Assembly: GCA_902806595.1 (NCBI GenBank)
Contig: CADCXC010000038.1
Span: 2,542,001-2,606,000, forward strand
Direction: 5' to 3'
DNA length: 64,000 nt
Source of the DNA: Pyrenopolyporus hunteri
Lineage: Eukaryota > Ascomycota > Sordariomycetes > Xylariales > Hypoxylaceae
The first letter of the stretch is position 1. Each line of letters starts with the position of its first letter. Below the pieces are notes generated by a model, which ran no database searches, was not told where the DNA came from, and worked only from the letters and a program-made list of their open reading frames with translations. Position numbers and translations under genes: made by a program. Positions 27,801 through 40,436 of this stretch are shown in pieces.

Positions 27801-30654
27801 TTTAAATATATATCGAATTTTATATAGTTATTTTTTTATTACGACGTTATTTATAAAAACGGTTATAAATTAATAAAATACTTCGATAAGTTAATGTAAT
27901 AATCGATTTATTATGTCGAAATTAAATTAATAAAATTTTATATATTACGTTTTTTATATATTAAATATATATTATAAAAAATTTTTATAAAAAAGTAATA
28001 TTTTATAAAAATTATTATAAAATCGTTTATATTAAATGTATTTTTAATGGATATATAAATCGATATATATTATTTTAAGCGACCGTTAACGGATATTTAT
28101 TACCGGTTATTTTAAAAAGTTTTACGTGTTTTTAAAATCGGGGAATTTTTTTTATACGTTTCGATAAGTGTTTTTTTTTCGATAATATCGAAAAACGTTA
28201 TACGTTTTAATTTTAACTTCGGGTTTTTTATTAAAATAATGACGGTTCGAAAGTAGATACGTTTTATTAAAGTTAATTTATTATTATAATTAAGTTAAAA
28301 TTTAAAGTTTTATTATATCGTATATATACGAAAAGTTTTAATTTTAAAGAAAAGTTAATTTTATATAATAATAAATAATAAATGTTTTATATATATTTCG
28401 TAAAATTTATATTATATTTAATATAAATAATAATAATTATATTAATTAAATAAATCGACATTAATAATGTAAAAATTTATATTTTATAAATTTTAATATA
28501 TTTATTTATTTATAAAATTATTTATATTTTAATATAATGTTAAAATCGTTTTAAATTATTATACGTTAATTTAAAACTTAAATAATTATTTAAAAAGATT
28601 AAATTATTCGATGGTATTTAATAAATAAAAATTTTTAAAACGAAATATTATAAAAGTTTTAAAAAAAATATAATATTATTATTAATCGGCGGTTTTTTTA
28701 ACGATACTTTAATAAATAAAATATTTATAAAAATAAATTAAATATAAATAACGTTAAAAAAGGAATTTTTAAATTTTTTAATATCGAATTTTTATATATT
28801 TAAATTATTAATTATTTAAAATTTAAAAAGTTTAAAATTAATTTATTTTTACGGTTTTTATAACGTAAATTACGATAATAAAAAAAATGTCGATATAATT
28901 CGATGTTTTATATCGAAGAATTTATTTAATTTATACGTTATTTTTTTTATAAAAAAAACTTTTACGATAATAAAATTTTATTTCGATTTAGTTAATGGGA
29001 TTTTAATATTAATAAAGCGTTTTTTATTTATATTAAAATCGAAAATAATATAAAGAAAAAAATTAATAATTTAATCGAACGAGTATATAATATATTTAAA
29101 ATATATAAATTTTTTAAAAATTATAAATAAATTTTAAACGTTTTCGAAGATTTAAAAAAGGATAATATTTTCGGATATATTCGTCGAAATATTTAATTTT
29201 TAATTACAAAAAATATAATTTATATTATATATTAATAATTTTATTCGAAAATTATACGATAACGAATTAACGATAAATTAAATATAAAACAAAAAACGCG
29301 TAAAAAGTTTATAATTTCGAAATTTAATTATATTTAGTTTATAAATAAATATTATAAATTAAATTTTATCAGGTTTAAAATTTACGCATATATTAACGTA
29401 TATTTTCGTAAAATATTATAAATTAATGTAAATAAGTATAATTTTTAATTTTTAAATATATTAAATTAATTTTTTTTTATTATTTTCGAGTTAAAAATTC
29501 GGTTATAATATATACGAACGAATTATAAAATCGAGATTTTTTTTATAGTTTAAACGTAATTTTAATTAATTATAATTTAAAAATTATCGATAATTATATA
29601 AAATTTAAACGAAATTAAAAAAATTAAAATATAAGGTTATCGAATTTCGAATTTATATAAATAAAAAACAAATAAATAAAATTAAAAAATCGAATAATAA
29701 TAGTTATAATTATTAATTAACGTGATTTTATGTTAAATTATACGTATTAAAAAATATAATTATTTTTATTTTTTTTTTTTTTTTATAATTAATAATTTTA
29801 AAATTATTTCGACGAATTTTATAAAATTTAATTATTTAATAAAGGGAATTTAATTAATTAAATCGCGTTATATATTATATATAAAAATATAATAAAATAA
29901 AAAATTATCGATTTTATATATTAATAAAATAATTATTATATTAAGTTTTAATTAAATAAAAATCATATTATTATCGATTATATAAATATAATGTAATTAA
30001 ATTTAAAAGAAATTAATGTAAAAAATTACGTTATAAATTTAAAATACGATTTTAAATTAATATAATTAATATAAAAAATAAAAAAATTATTAATCGAATA
30101 CGATTTTAACGGTTTTTTAATATTAAAAACGTAATGATTATATAATAAATAATTTATAATTTATTTATTAAAATTTATTAACGATATAACGTATTTTTAT
30201 ATATAAAATTATATAATTTTAAAAGAGTATTTCGAATAATATATAATTAAAAATCGAAAATTAAAATTAAAATTTAATAAAATTTTAAATAACGAATTTT
30301 TATAATATAAATAATAGTTAAAATTATATAAAAAAAATATAAATATCGTTTAAATAAACGTATTTAAAAACAAAGATATAAACGTAATATAATTTAATAT
30401 AAATGTTTATAAAATTTAATAAAAAATATATTAATTAATATTTAATTATTTTAAAGCGAATTATATAAAAATAATTTAAGAGATTTTTTTTACGAAAAGT
30501 ATAATTATTTCGTATTAAAAAGGTATAAAAAATAAAAAAATAAAGTTTTATTTAAAAAATACGAAAATATAATATTTGTATAATTATATATATCGAAGTA
30601 AGTACGGTAATAAAATTAATAAAAATTATAAATATTATAAAGTTATAATAAAAA

Positions 30655-30745
30655 ATCGTAAAAAACGTCGTAAAAAAAGTCGTAAAAAAAGTTATAAAGT
30701 AAAATTACGATATTAAATCGTAAAAGGAATCGTAAAAAGAAATCG
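30655..30745. repeat. Imperfect short tandem repeats (CGTAAAAAA type)
   Basis: At least five imperfect repeats of about 12 bp built on CGTAAAAAA(A)GT, read on the plus strand. They probably come from a lysine/arginine-rich coding or simple repeat now altered by RIP. Confidence 0.45.
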
Positions 30746-31714
30746 TAATTATTTTATTATAAATATATGTTAAATATTTTAATTAATAATTAATATATAT
30801 ATTTAAATTAAAAGTTAAAAGTAATTAAATAATTCGTATAAAAATATAATTATTTTTTTTATTATATAATTAATTTTATTATAATAATAAAAAATATAAT
30901 AAAGGATTTTAATAAAAAGTTATATTATATTTCGTTAAAATTATAATTAAAAGTATTTCGATAAAAACGCGTTATTTAATATTTTATATAAGTTTACGAT
31001 AAAAAAATTAAAATTAATAATAATTTAATTTTATTTTTATTAATTAAATATATATTAATTTAATATTTAATTAAATACTTTTCGTATAATAATTATTAAT
31101 ATTTTATAAATATATGTATATTTACGTATATAAAAAATCGTTTAATATATGTAAATATATACGTATATATTATTTTAAAAATTTAAATAAAAAATTTAAT
31201 AATTATTTTATTATTTTAATTATAATTTTATATATTTATTTTAAATATTTAAATATATATAAAACGAAATAACGAAATCGTATTTAAATTTATTATCGAT
31301 TATTTAATTTTATTTAAAAAAACTTCGAAATATATTTTAATTTTTTTTTTAAATAAAAAAGAATTTAATTACGTAAAAATTCACGAGTTATATTTTTTAC
31401 GTTATATAAATTATACGTTACGTTAATAAATTACGCGTACGTTACGTTAAACGATTTATATTACACGTTTATTTAATTAATTAAATCGTTTTATTAAACG
31501 TTATATTATTATATTTAAAATTATTCGTATTTTAATAAACGATTTTATTAATTAAATTAATTTAATTAAATAAATTAAATTAAATAAATTTATATAAAAA
31601 ATTCGAATTATATAAATTTAATTATATAAATTTAATTTTAATTTAACGTATAATTTTATTTAAAAAATTCGAATCGAATAAATTTAATTATATATATTTA
31701 ATTATATAAATTTA

Positions 31715-31982
31715 TATTAAACGAATAAAAAGTCGTTAATTAATAATTAAAAAGTTATTATATAATCGTATAATAAAAAATACGAAAATAAATAAAATTA
31801 ATTAAATTATATGTGTATAGAAATTATAAATAAATTAACTTTATATTAATTAATATTTATATTATTTTTAAAAGTTTATATTTTAAATGTTTATTATATA
31901 AAACGACGAAACATTTAATAAAAATATATTTATTATTATTATCGTTATAATAAATATTTTAATATAAAGTTATATTATTATA
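31715..31982 (+). repeat. Solo LTR, family A copy 4
   Basis: 268 bp with family ends, flanked by ATTTA on both sides (31710-31714 and 31983-31987). Confidence 0.8.
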
Positions 31983-32086
31983 ATTTAATTATATAAATTT
32001 AATTTTAATTTAATGTATTTTTCGTAATATTTTTCGAAGAATTTTTCGAATTATATATTTAAAATTAAATATAAAAAAATTATACG

Positions 32087-32713
32087 GGTAAATTTTTACG
32101 ACGATTTTTTCGAAAAATAATATAAAGTAATATAAAGTAAATTTTCGTAACGATTTTTTTAAAGATAATATAAAGTAAATTTTTACGACGATTTTTTCGA
32201 AAAGTAATATAAAATAATATAAAATAAACTTTTACGACGATTTTTTTAAAAGTAATATAGAGTGGATTTTTATAACGGTTTTTTCGAAAAATAATATAAG
32301 ATAATATAGGGTGGATTTTTACGACGGTTTTTTTAAAAGTAATATAAGGTAAATTTTCGCGACGGTTTTTTCGAAAAGTAATATAAGGTAATATAAAGTA
32401 AATTTTTATAACGGTTTTTTTAAAAGTAATATAAAGTGGATTTTTACGACGGTTTTTTCGAAAGGTAGTATAAAGTGGTATAAGGTAAATTTTTACGACG
32501 GTTTTTTTAAAGGTAGTATAGGGTAAACTTTCGCGACGGTTTTTTCGAAAAATAGTATAAGGTAATATAGGGTGGATTTTCGCGACGGTTTTTTTAAAGG
32601 TAATATAGGGTGGATTTTTACGACGGTTTTTTCGAAAAATAATATAAAATAATATAGGGTAAATTTTCGCGATAATTTTTTTAAAAATAATATAAAGTAA
32701 ATTTTTATAAAAA
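32087..32713. repeat. Tandem array, seven units of exactly 87 bp
   Basis: The landmark TTTTTTCG recurs at 32105, 32192, 32279, 32366, 32453, 32540 and 32627, a constant spacing of 87 bp without a single indel. Each unit is itself a dimer of related sub-repeats of about 49 and 38 bp, both containing AATATA(A/G)(A/G)GT and TTTTTACGACG. The units differ almost only by transitions, as RIP would produce. 87 is a multiple of three, so a 29-residue coding repeat is possible but not shown. Confidence 0.9.
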
Positions 32714-34588
32714 TTAAAAAATGTTACGAAAATTATATTAAAAATTATATAATTATAAAAATAATCGTAAAATTCGTAAAAAATCGAAGTTTAAAAAGCC
32801 GCGATTTTATATAAATAAGTAAATAACGAAATCGTTTTTCGATTTATTAATAATTATTTAATAAAACGAAAATTTATTTAATTATTTAAATGTATAATTA
32901 TATAATTTACATTTAAAGTTTAATTTTATTATTCGATCGACGTTTATTATTTTAATTAAATAAATAAATATTTTATTTATTTTTTTTTATTTATTATTTT
33001 ATTATTTAAAAATAAAATTTTAAATTTCGTTATTTTTTACGGTTAAATCGTTTATACGATTTTATATTATTAATATCGAATCGATTAAATTTTTTTTATT
33101 ATACGTTTTTATTTATTATTTTAAATATTTTAACGTATATTAACTTTTTTTAAAGTTTTTTACGTTAAATATTAATAATGTCGATTACGATTTAATGTAT
33201 TATATTTATTATATAATAATTAATAATATTTAAATTATCGAAAATAATGTAAATTGTTTTTATTTTAATATATTTAATAAAATAAACAACTTACAATTTA
33301 TTCGATTTAATAATAATATTTTATTTAATAAGAAATATTAATTTTACGTTTTTTAATTTTTCAACGATTTTATAAATATATTATAATTTATTAATATTAT
33401 TTTTATTATTATTATTATATATTAATTATCGAATATAAATTTTTATTCGATTATTTCGAATTTCGATTATTAAATATTTCTTTATAATAATTTATTTTTA
33501 TTTTAATAAAATTTCGATATTTTATTTATTTTCGATTATAAAGTTTAATATTTAAAAACGAAAAAACGGGAAAATACAATAAATCGTAACAAATATTATC
33601 AAATTACGTAAGTTTTTTACGGTTATAAATAAATTTATTTCGTTTTTAAAAAATAAAAATTTTAATTCGATTATAATAAAATAAATATTTACGGTTAAAT
33701 AACGGTATTTTTTATATAAAATATTAATAATATTATTTTTTTTCGTATTAATATTTATAATATATTCGATGCGAAAAAATTTATATTAATTTTTAAATTA
33801 AAAAATAACGGTTATATATTAATATTTTATATATTTTATACGTTATAATTATTATACGAATAAAAAACTTTATTTTATAATAAAGAAATTTATTAAATTT
33901 ACGGTGTTAATTTTAAATATTTATTTATTTAGTTTATATAAATTATTTTTAATAATAAAATTACGCGATTTTTCGAATTTTTAAAAACGAAACGATTTAT
34001 ATTTTTCGTTTTTTAAAATGTTAATAATAGCGATAATTTAATTATAAAAACTATGGTTATATTTTTTATTACGAATATTTTTTAATTTTTTAAAAACGAA
34101 TTTTTTATTTTTAAAAAACGTTTTTATTTTTAAATTAACGATTACGATTATAATAACGATGGCGATTTTAACGACGTTAAAAATAAATTTTATTAATATT
34201 ATTTTATTAATAAAAAAATTATAATTCGTTAAAATAATAAAAATTATAATTTTTTATTTAATAATAATAATAATAATAATAAATTTAAAAGGAATTATTT
34301 CGCGGTTAAAAGTAAAGTATTTCGATTATTTAAATCGATTAATAATATTATAAATAATAATAATAATATAAATAATAAAAGTAGTAACGTTAATTTAAAA
34401 GTTTATAATATCGATTTAAAATAAATTATTTTTTTTAAATATATAAAATAATATTAAATTATTAATACAATATAAATAATATAAATAATAAATATAAATA
34501 TATAAATAAATAATAATATATATAATAAAAATAAATACGATAACAGTAATAATATAATGATAATAATAATAATGACAATAATTATAAT

Positions 34589-34855
34589 TATTAAATAAAT
34601 AAAAAATCGTTAATAAATAATCGAAAAGTTATTATACGATTATATAATAAAAAATATAAAATAAAATAAATTAATTAAATTATATATATTTAAAAATTAT
34701 AAATAAATTAATTTTATATTAATCGATATTTATATTTATTTTAAAAGTGTATATTTTAAGTTTTTATTACGTAAAGCGACGAAATATTTAATAAAAGTAT
34801 ATTTATTATTATTATTATTATAATAAATATTTTAATATAAAATTATATTATTATA
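34589..34855 (+). repeat. Solo LTR, family A copy 5
   Basis: 267 bp with family ends, flanked by ATAAT on both sides (34584-34588 and 34856-34860). Confidence 0.8.
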
Positions 34856-35214
34856 ATAATTTTAATATTTTATATTTATATTAATTTTTAAATTATTATT
34901 TATATCGTCGTTTATATTATCGTTTATATTATTATTTTCAATATTTATTTTAATATATAAATATGTTTTATATAAAATTATTTAAATTATATAACGATGT
35001 AATAAATTTTCGCGAAATATTTTATTTTAATTTTATTAATTTTACGATGTTATGAAGTGGAATTTAAATATTGAAAATTAATTATATTAATTTTATAAAA
35101 AATTAAAAAAAAAAGAATTAAAAAGTAATTTAAAAATTTACGGTTTAATATATATATAACGCGGCAAATTATTTCGTATTTTATTATTTTATAAAGTTAA
35201 AATATAATAAAGTT

Positions 35215-35368
35215 AATAAATTTAATAAAATTTAATATAATGCGTAATATTAAAAATTAAAAATCGAATTTTATTAATATTATATATATATATAAAAAAA
35301 AAAAAAAATTAAATTACGGTTTTATATATAAATTTCGACGGCGTATTCGACCGAAGTTTTAATGTCGA
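35215..35368 (-). repeat. Poly-T repeat family B, minus copy, cut by family A
   Basis: Reading on the minus strand: an arm containing TCGAATACGCCG and TTATATATAAAACCG, then a T-tract, then ATAATATTAATAAAATT and a tail ending ATTACGCATTATATTA. The outer part of the arm is missing where the inverted family A copy begins at 35369. Confidence 0.6.
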
Positions 35369-35636
35369 TATAATAATATAATTTAATATTAAAGTATTTA
35401 TTATAACGATAATAATAATAAATATATTTTTATTAAATATTTCGTCGTTTTATACAACGAAAATTTAAAATATAAATTTTTAAAAAAAGTATAAATATTA
35501 ATTAATATAAAGTTAATTTATTTATAATTTTTATATATATATAATTTAATTAATTTTTTTTATTTTCGTATTTTTTATTATACGATTATATGATAATTTT
35601 TCGGTTATTAATTAACGACTTTTTATTTATTTAATA
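35369..35636 (-). repeat. Solo LTR, family A copy 6 (inverted)
   Basis: 268 bp in the opposite orientation to all other copies. It is the only copy without a target duplication (GTCGA left, TTAAT right). A second, partial copy of its 3' end follows at about 35,642-35,695, so this locus has been rearranged. Confidence 0.75.
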
Positions 35637-35680
35637 TTAATTTACGATTATATAATAATTTTTCGATTATTAATTAACGA

Positions 35681-35868
35681 TTTATTATAATTTAATGCGA
35701 TAAATTTAATTTTATTAAATAATCGATATCGAACCTTTAATCGAATACGTCGTCAAAACTTAAATATAAAATTACGATTTTTCAAATTACGATTTAATTT
35801 TTTTTTTTTTTTTTTTATAATATTAATAAAATTTTATTCCTAATTTTTAATACTTCGCATTATATTAC
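35681..35868 (+). repeat. Poly-T repeat family B, plus copy
   Basis: An arm with AATAATCGATATCGAA, then a T-tract of about 18, then ATAATATTAATAAAATTTT and a tail ending CGCATTATATTACGA. Orientation is opposite to the copy at 35215-35368, with an inverted family A element between them. Confidence 0.6.
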
Positions 35869-36376
35869 GATTTTTTATTTACTTAATAATTAATTATTTA
35901 ATAAAATTAAATTAATTACATCGAACTATAATATTTATTATTTATTAATTTAATTAACTTTTATAAAAAAAAATATTAAAATATAATAAATTAAATTTTA
36001 TATTTTTAGATTTATAATATATATAATCGTAATAATAATTATTTTTAAAATATATTTCGAAATTATTAAAAATTCGTTTCGAATTTAATTTTTTTTTTAA
36101 AAAAATTAAATAAGTTTATTTAAATTTTAAAACGATTACGTTACGAGTTTTAATTTTATAAATTATATTATACGTTTAATAAAAAGGTATAAATTATATC
36201 GAATAAACGTTAATTAATTAATTAATTATTTAAACGCGTCGTTTATTTATTTTTTTTTTTAATTTATTTTTTTATAATAATATTTATTAATTTTTAATAA
36301 AAATATATTTAATAAACATTATTACGTAATATTTAATTTTATAATTGTATATTTATATTATTTTAAAATATAATAT

Positions 36377-36649
36377 TATTAAACGATAAAAAAGTCGTTA
36401 ATTAATAAATCGAAGGAAGGATATTATATAATTATTTAATATAAAAATTTACGAAAAAAGTGTTATATTTATTATATTTATTTATATAAAAGTGTAATTA
36501 ATTAATTTTACATTAATCGGTATTTATATATCGTTTTAAAGTGTATATTTTAAATTTTCGTTATTTAAAATAACGAAATATTTAATAAAAATATATTTAT
36601 TATTATTATTATTACGGTGAATTTTTTAATATAAAATTATATAATTATA
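36377..36649 (+). repeat. Solo LTR, family A copy 7
   Basis: 273 bp with a few small insertions, including a GGAAGG patch at 36,414-36,420. Flanked by AATAT on both sides. Confidence 0.8.
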
Positions 36650-37774
36650 AATATATTAATTATTATATTTTAATATTTTTTTTTATAAAAAAACAATTCG
36701 ATTAATAAATAACGTAAAAAGTTATTTACGTTATAAATAATTTTTTTATTTAAAAAAATTTATTATTTAATTTTTAATTCGATTATATTATAATTACGTA
36801 ATTTCGTAAATTAATATTATTTTTTATAAGTTAATTTTTATTAATTATAAAAATTTCGAATATAATATTATATTTTTTTTTTAATTTAACGTTAATTAAT
36901 TTTAAATAAAAAGGGGTTTAATAACGAACGCGGCGTTATTTATAATTAATTTTAATAATAAAAATATTTTTTTTTTTTAAAAAAAACGTTATTAATTAAA
37001 CTTATATTAAATAATGTAATTTTATTTTAATTTTATTAAAAGGAAAATATTTATTATTATTTTAAATTTAAGTTTAATAACGTAGCGTAAATTACGATAT
37101 TTTAATTATAATGTTTAAAATAACGATAATATTTCCGTTTTTTTTTTTTTTTTTTCTTCGAAATTTTTAATTTTATATTAAACGGGAATAATAAAACGAG
37201 TAAATTTCGATAATTATTAATTAAATTAAATAATTATTTAATTTACTTATAATTTTAAATATATAAAAATACGATTAAATATATGTATTAATTTAAATTT
37301 AAATATTTTTTTTATAATTTTCGCGTTTTTCGTTAATAAATTTTAAAAATTATTAACGATAAATCGAAAAAAAAAAAAAAAAAAAAATTATTAAGTAATT
37401 TATAAATGATAATATTTTTTTTTATTATTATAAATCGTTCGTTTAATTTTTAATATACGGTTATTATAAAAACTTTTTATTAATTATATTTTATAATATG
37501 CGATTAATTAATATAATAAAATTAAACGTTTAAATTATTTTTCGAAGTTTAAAATTTAAATTCGAATATATATTTAATAAAATATTTATTATTTTTATAA
37601 ACGTCGATTACGTTTATATAATTATTTTTAATAGTAGAAATAGATATAAACGAATTTGATTCGAATGGTTGTATCGAATTAATAAAATTACGAAGCGATG
37701 GTTTTTTTATAAATTTAATTTTATTAATGGGAACGAAATTATCGTTTCGAGTACGTTTTTTTTCGCGGTTATTA

Positions 37775-38010
37775 TTAAAGTTAATTAAATTTTTATATTT
37801 TTTAAATTTTAATTTATAATAAATTAAATTTATAAAAGTTCGATTTTTTTTTAAAAAGTAATTAATATCGAGATTATTATCGATGTATTTATTATTATTA
37901 AAATCGAATCGATTTTTATATTTTTCGAATTTTAATTTATAATAGATTAGATTTATAAAAATTCGATGTTTTTTTAAAGTATTGTTAATATCGAAGATAT
38001 TTACGTTATT
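37775..38010 (+). repeat. Pair of 123-bp direct repeats
   Basis: TTTTTATATTTTT(T/C) followed by AATTTTAATTTATAAT and a GATTTATAAAA-type block occurs twice, 123 bp apart (landmarks at 37790 and 37913). The left flank (37,620-37,770) keeps more G and a fairly long open plus frame. This suggests a less mutated piece of an old coding element with a 41-residue repeat; the family is unknown. Confidence 0.55.
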
Positions 38011-38125
38011 AATTTTATTATTAAATTAATTATCGTTTTTATTATCGTTTTTATTATTTTTTATATTATTATTATCGTTATTATTTTTATTATTATTTTT
38101 ATTATTATTTTTATTATTTTTTTTA

Positions 38126-38222
38126 TCGTTTTTTTCGTCGTTTTTTTCGTTGTTTTTTTCGTCGTTTTTTTCGTCGTTTTTTTCGTCGTTTTTTTCGTCG
38201 TTTTTTTCGTCGTTTTTTTCGT
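38126..38222. repeat. 12-bp tandem array (GTCGTTTTTTTC)
   Basis: About eight units of GTCGTTTTTTTC with one variant (GTTG), preceded by an ATT/TCG-rich triplet stretch from about 38,030. The plus frame reads as a Ser-Phe repeat and the minus frame as Lys-Asn-Asp-Glu. Undoing C-to-T changes would make the minus frame more acidic. The 64-codon open frame here is a by-product of the repeat, not a gene. Confidence 0.8.
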
Positions 38223-39957
38223 TATTATTTCGTCGTTTATTAATATTATTTTTTAAATTATTTAATTTATATTTTTTATTAAACGACGGTTTAAATTATA
38301 ATTTAAATTTAAACGATTTAATATTTTTATTTAATTATATTTAATATTTATTATTAACGGAAAATATTAATGTTTTTTTAATTTTATAAATGTATTTATA
38401 TTTTTTTGGGATAATATTATATATTTTAAAAGGTTTTAATATATTTTTATATAAAATTAATATACGATAAATATTAAAAAAACTTTAAACGAATCGAATT
38501 AAATAATATACGAAAAGGATATTATAAAAGGGATTTAATTGTTAATTATAATAATTAACGAAATATTTTTAATTAATATAATTATTATTAGATGGTTTTT
38601 ATATAATATAAGTATAAAATATATATTAAAAATTATTATAATTTATAAGCGTTATACGTTTTAAAAATATAAAAAGTATTTTCGAATCGTAAATATAATG
38701 TAAATTATAACGAAAAAAAATCTTATTATATTATTCGTTTCGATTAAAATCGTAATTTATTTAACTCGATATATATAAACGTATATCGTTTCGCGTAAAT
38801 TAACGTTTAATTTTTTTTTCGCGAAAAAATACGTAACATTTATTAACGAAGTAAACGTTTTCGATTAAATAATAATTTATAAGTTTTTATTATTTACGGA
38901 AAAATTTAAACGTTTTAAAAAGTTTAAATATTTTTAATAATTTATTTTTTTTCGAATACATTTAATTTTTAAAAAATATAATAATTAAATAATTATATTT
39001 GTTAAAGTTTATTAAAATAATTATTAATAAAAGGAAATATAATAATAAAAAATATATATATACGTTTAATATTTCTTTAAATTTATATTTTTAATTATAT
39101 AAATAAAAATAATAAAAAAGTTTTTTAAATTATTTTTTAAAATTTTTTCGACGGCGAAAGTTTTTTTAACGATTCGAACGATTTAAATATTTAAAAAAAA
39201 TATTTTTTATTTTATAAAATTAAATTATTTTTAATTAAATTAATATGGTTATTTTTTTTTCGATTTTTAAATAAATATAAATTATTTAAAGGGATATTTT
39301 CTTTTAATTTTTCGTTATTACGTTAATAATTTTTAATTATAATATAATAAATATAATATATTAAATAATATAAAATGTTTTTATCGTTTAAATCGTCGAA
39401 ATATAATAATAAACCGTAATTATATTTATAATTTAAGTGGGAAATTTCGATTTTTAAAATAATTTAATTATACGAAAAATTTAATAATATAATTTTTTTA
39501 AAGGCGTTTATATTTAAATATTTAAATTTATTAATTTCGACGTTATATATCGATAAAATCGACTCGTCGATTAAAAATATTAAATTAATAATTAAAAATA
39601 ATATATCGTTAATCGAATATAATAAATCGTTAATTAAAAGTAGTGAATTATTTAATAAAAAAAACGGGTTAAATTTTTTTATAATTGTATTAAACGGTAA
39701 AATATTTTTATTTTTTTTTTTTTTTATTTTTTTTTTTTTCGATGATATATTATATACGTTAAATTATAAAGTTTAAATTTAATTACGTCGTAAATTTATA
39801 AAATATATAAAATTATTTTTAATAATAATTAATTAATAATTTTTATTATTTTATTTAAATATTTAAATAAATATTTAATTTAATTAATATTTTTTAATAT
39901 TACATAATTAAATAAAAATATGTATTAAACCATATATGTAACTTTAGTAGTTAAGAG

Positions 39958-40022
39958 TACGGTGTGTCGTATTATATGTTAAATAATACGGTAAAATAAA
40001 AATGAATGGCGGTTTAACGGTT
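39958..40022 (-). repeat. Right terminal inverted repeat of AT-rich block 1
   Basis: Reverse complement of 11746-11810 with four transition differences in 65 bp. It marks the sharp change from AT-only DNA on the left to normal-GC DNA on the right. Confidence 0.85.
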
Positions 40023-40436
40023 TCCAAGACTTCGTCCAGCCTAGGTAATTATTTAATTACTGTAAAAAATCAATGTTTATTTCTATCCGAATGCATCCTC
40101 TGCGAATACTCATGCTAACTATCCCCCACTTTGTAGACACCAACCCAGAAACTTCCACCGCACCATTCCGTCACATCGCGCAGTCCACCGCCACGGAGTC
40201 ACCGGCGTGTTCATCTGAGACACTGTTAGTAGAGAGGTAGGTAGGTAGCCAAGGTAAGAAGCTGCGTCATTTCCTACCTTTTGTCATTTTCTTGGTTGGC
40301 TAATTTCGGGTAGACCCCCCCGATAAATCCCACTATCCTGACGATATGACGCGTATCCTTCGTCCCTCGTCTCTGCCCCGTTGCGCGACAGTTGTTGACC
40401 GCCGTGGCATCGGTCAACAGTTGTCGTCGCGGGTTA
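40023..40436. other. Intergenic, 3' flank of the DUF1996/WSC gene
   Basis: Normal-GC DNA without RIP directly outside the inverted repeat. It contains a GAGGTAGGTAGGTAG run at about 40,234-40,248. No gene is seen. Confidence 0.5.

Larger units (their letters stand above)
11811..39957. repeat. AT-rich RIP-degraded repeat block 1 (28.1 kb)
   Basis: The sequence is almost entirely A and T. The remaining cytosines are nearly all in CpG, and stop codons occur densely in every frame, so no gene is callable. This is the pattern of RIP acting on repeated DNA, with CpA, CpT and CpC largely erased. Inside I can resolve seven ~267-bp solo-LTR copies, several copies of a poly-T repeat family, an 87-bp tandem array, a 12-bp array and a pair of 123-bp repeats, listed separately. 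The part from about 12,260 to 16,620 is collinear with about 53,880-58,670 of block 2. The block was probably built from nested transposons, or from one large element, before mutation. Confidence 0.9.

Noticed and set aside
32087..32713. CRISPR array
   Set aside because: Adjacent tandem units without unique spacers in a eukaryotic genome.
38150..38344. 64-codon open frame in block 1
   Set aside because: Produced by the 12-bp tandem repeat; Ser-Phe repeats with no gene features.
11811..39957. Mitochondrial DNA insertion
   Set aside because: The AT-richness looks similar, but CpG-only cytosines, target duplications and inverted edge repeats fit RIP of transposons.
11811..39957. Centromere
   Set aside because: AT-rich RIPped DNA can be centromeric in ascomycetes, but nothing in the sequence alone shows it, and a second block lies only 13 kb away.
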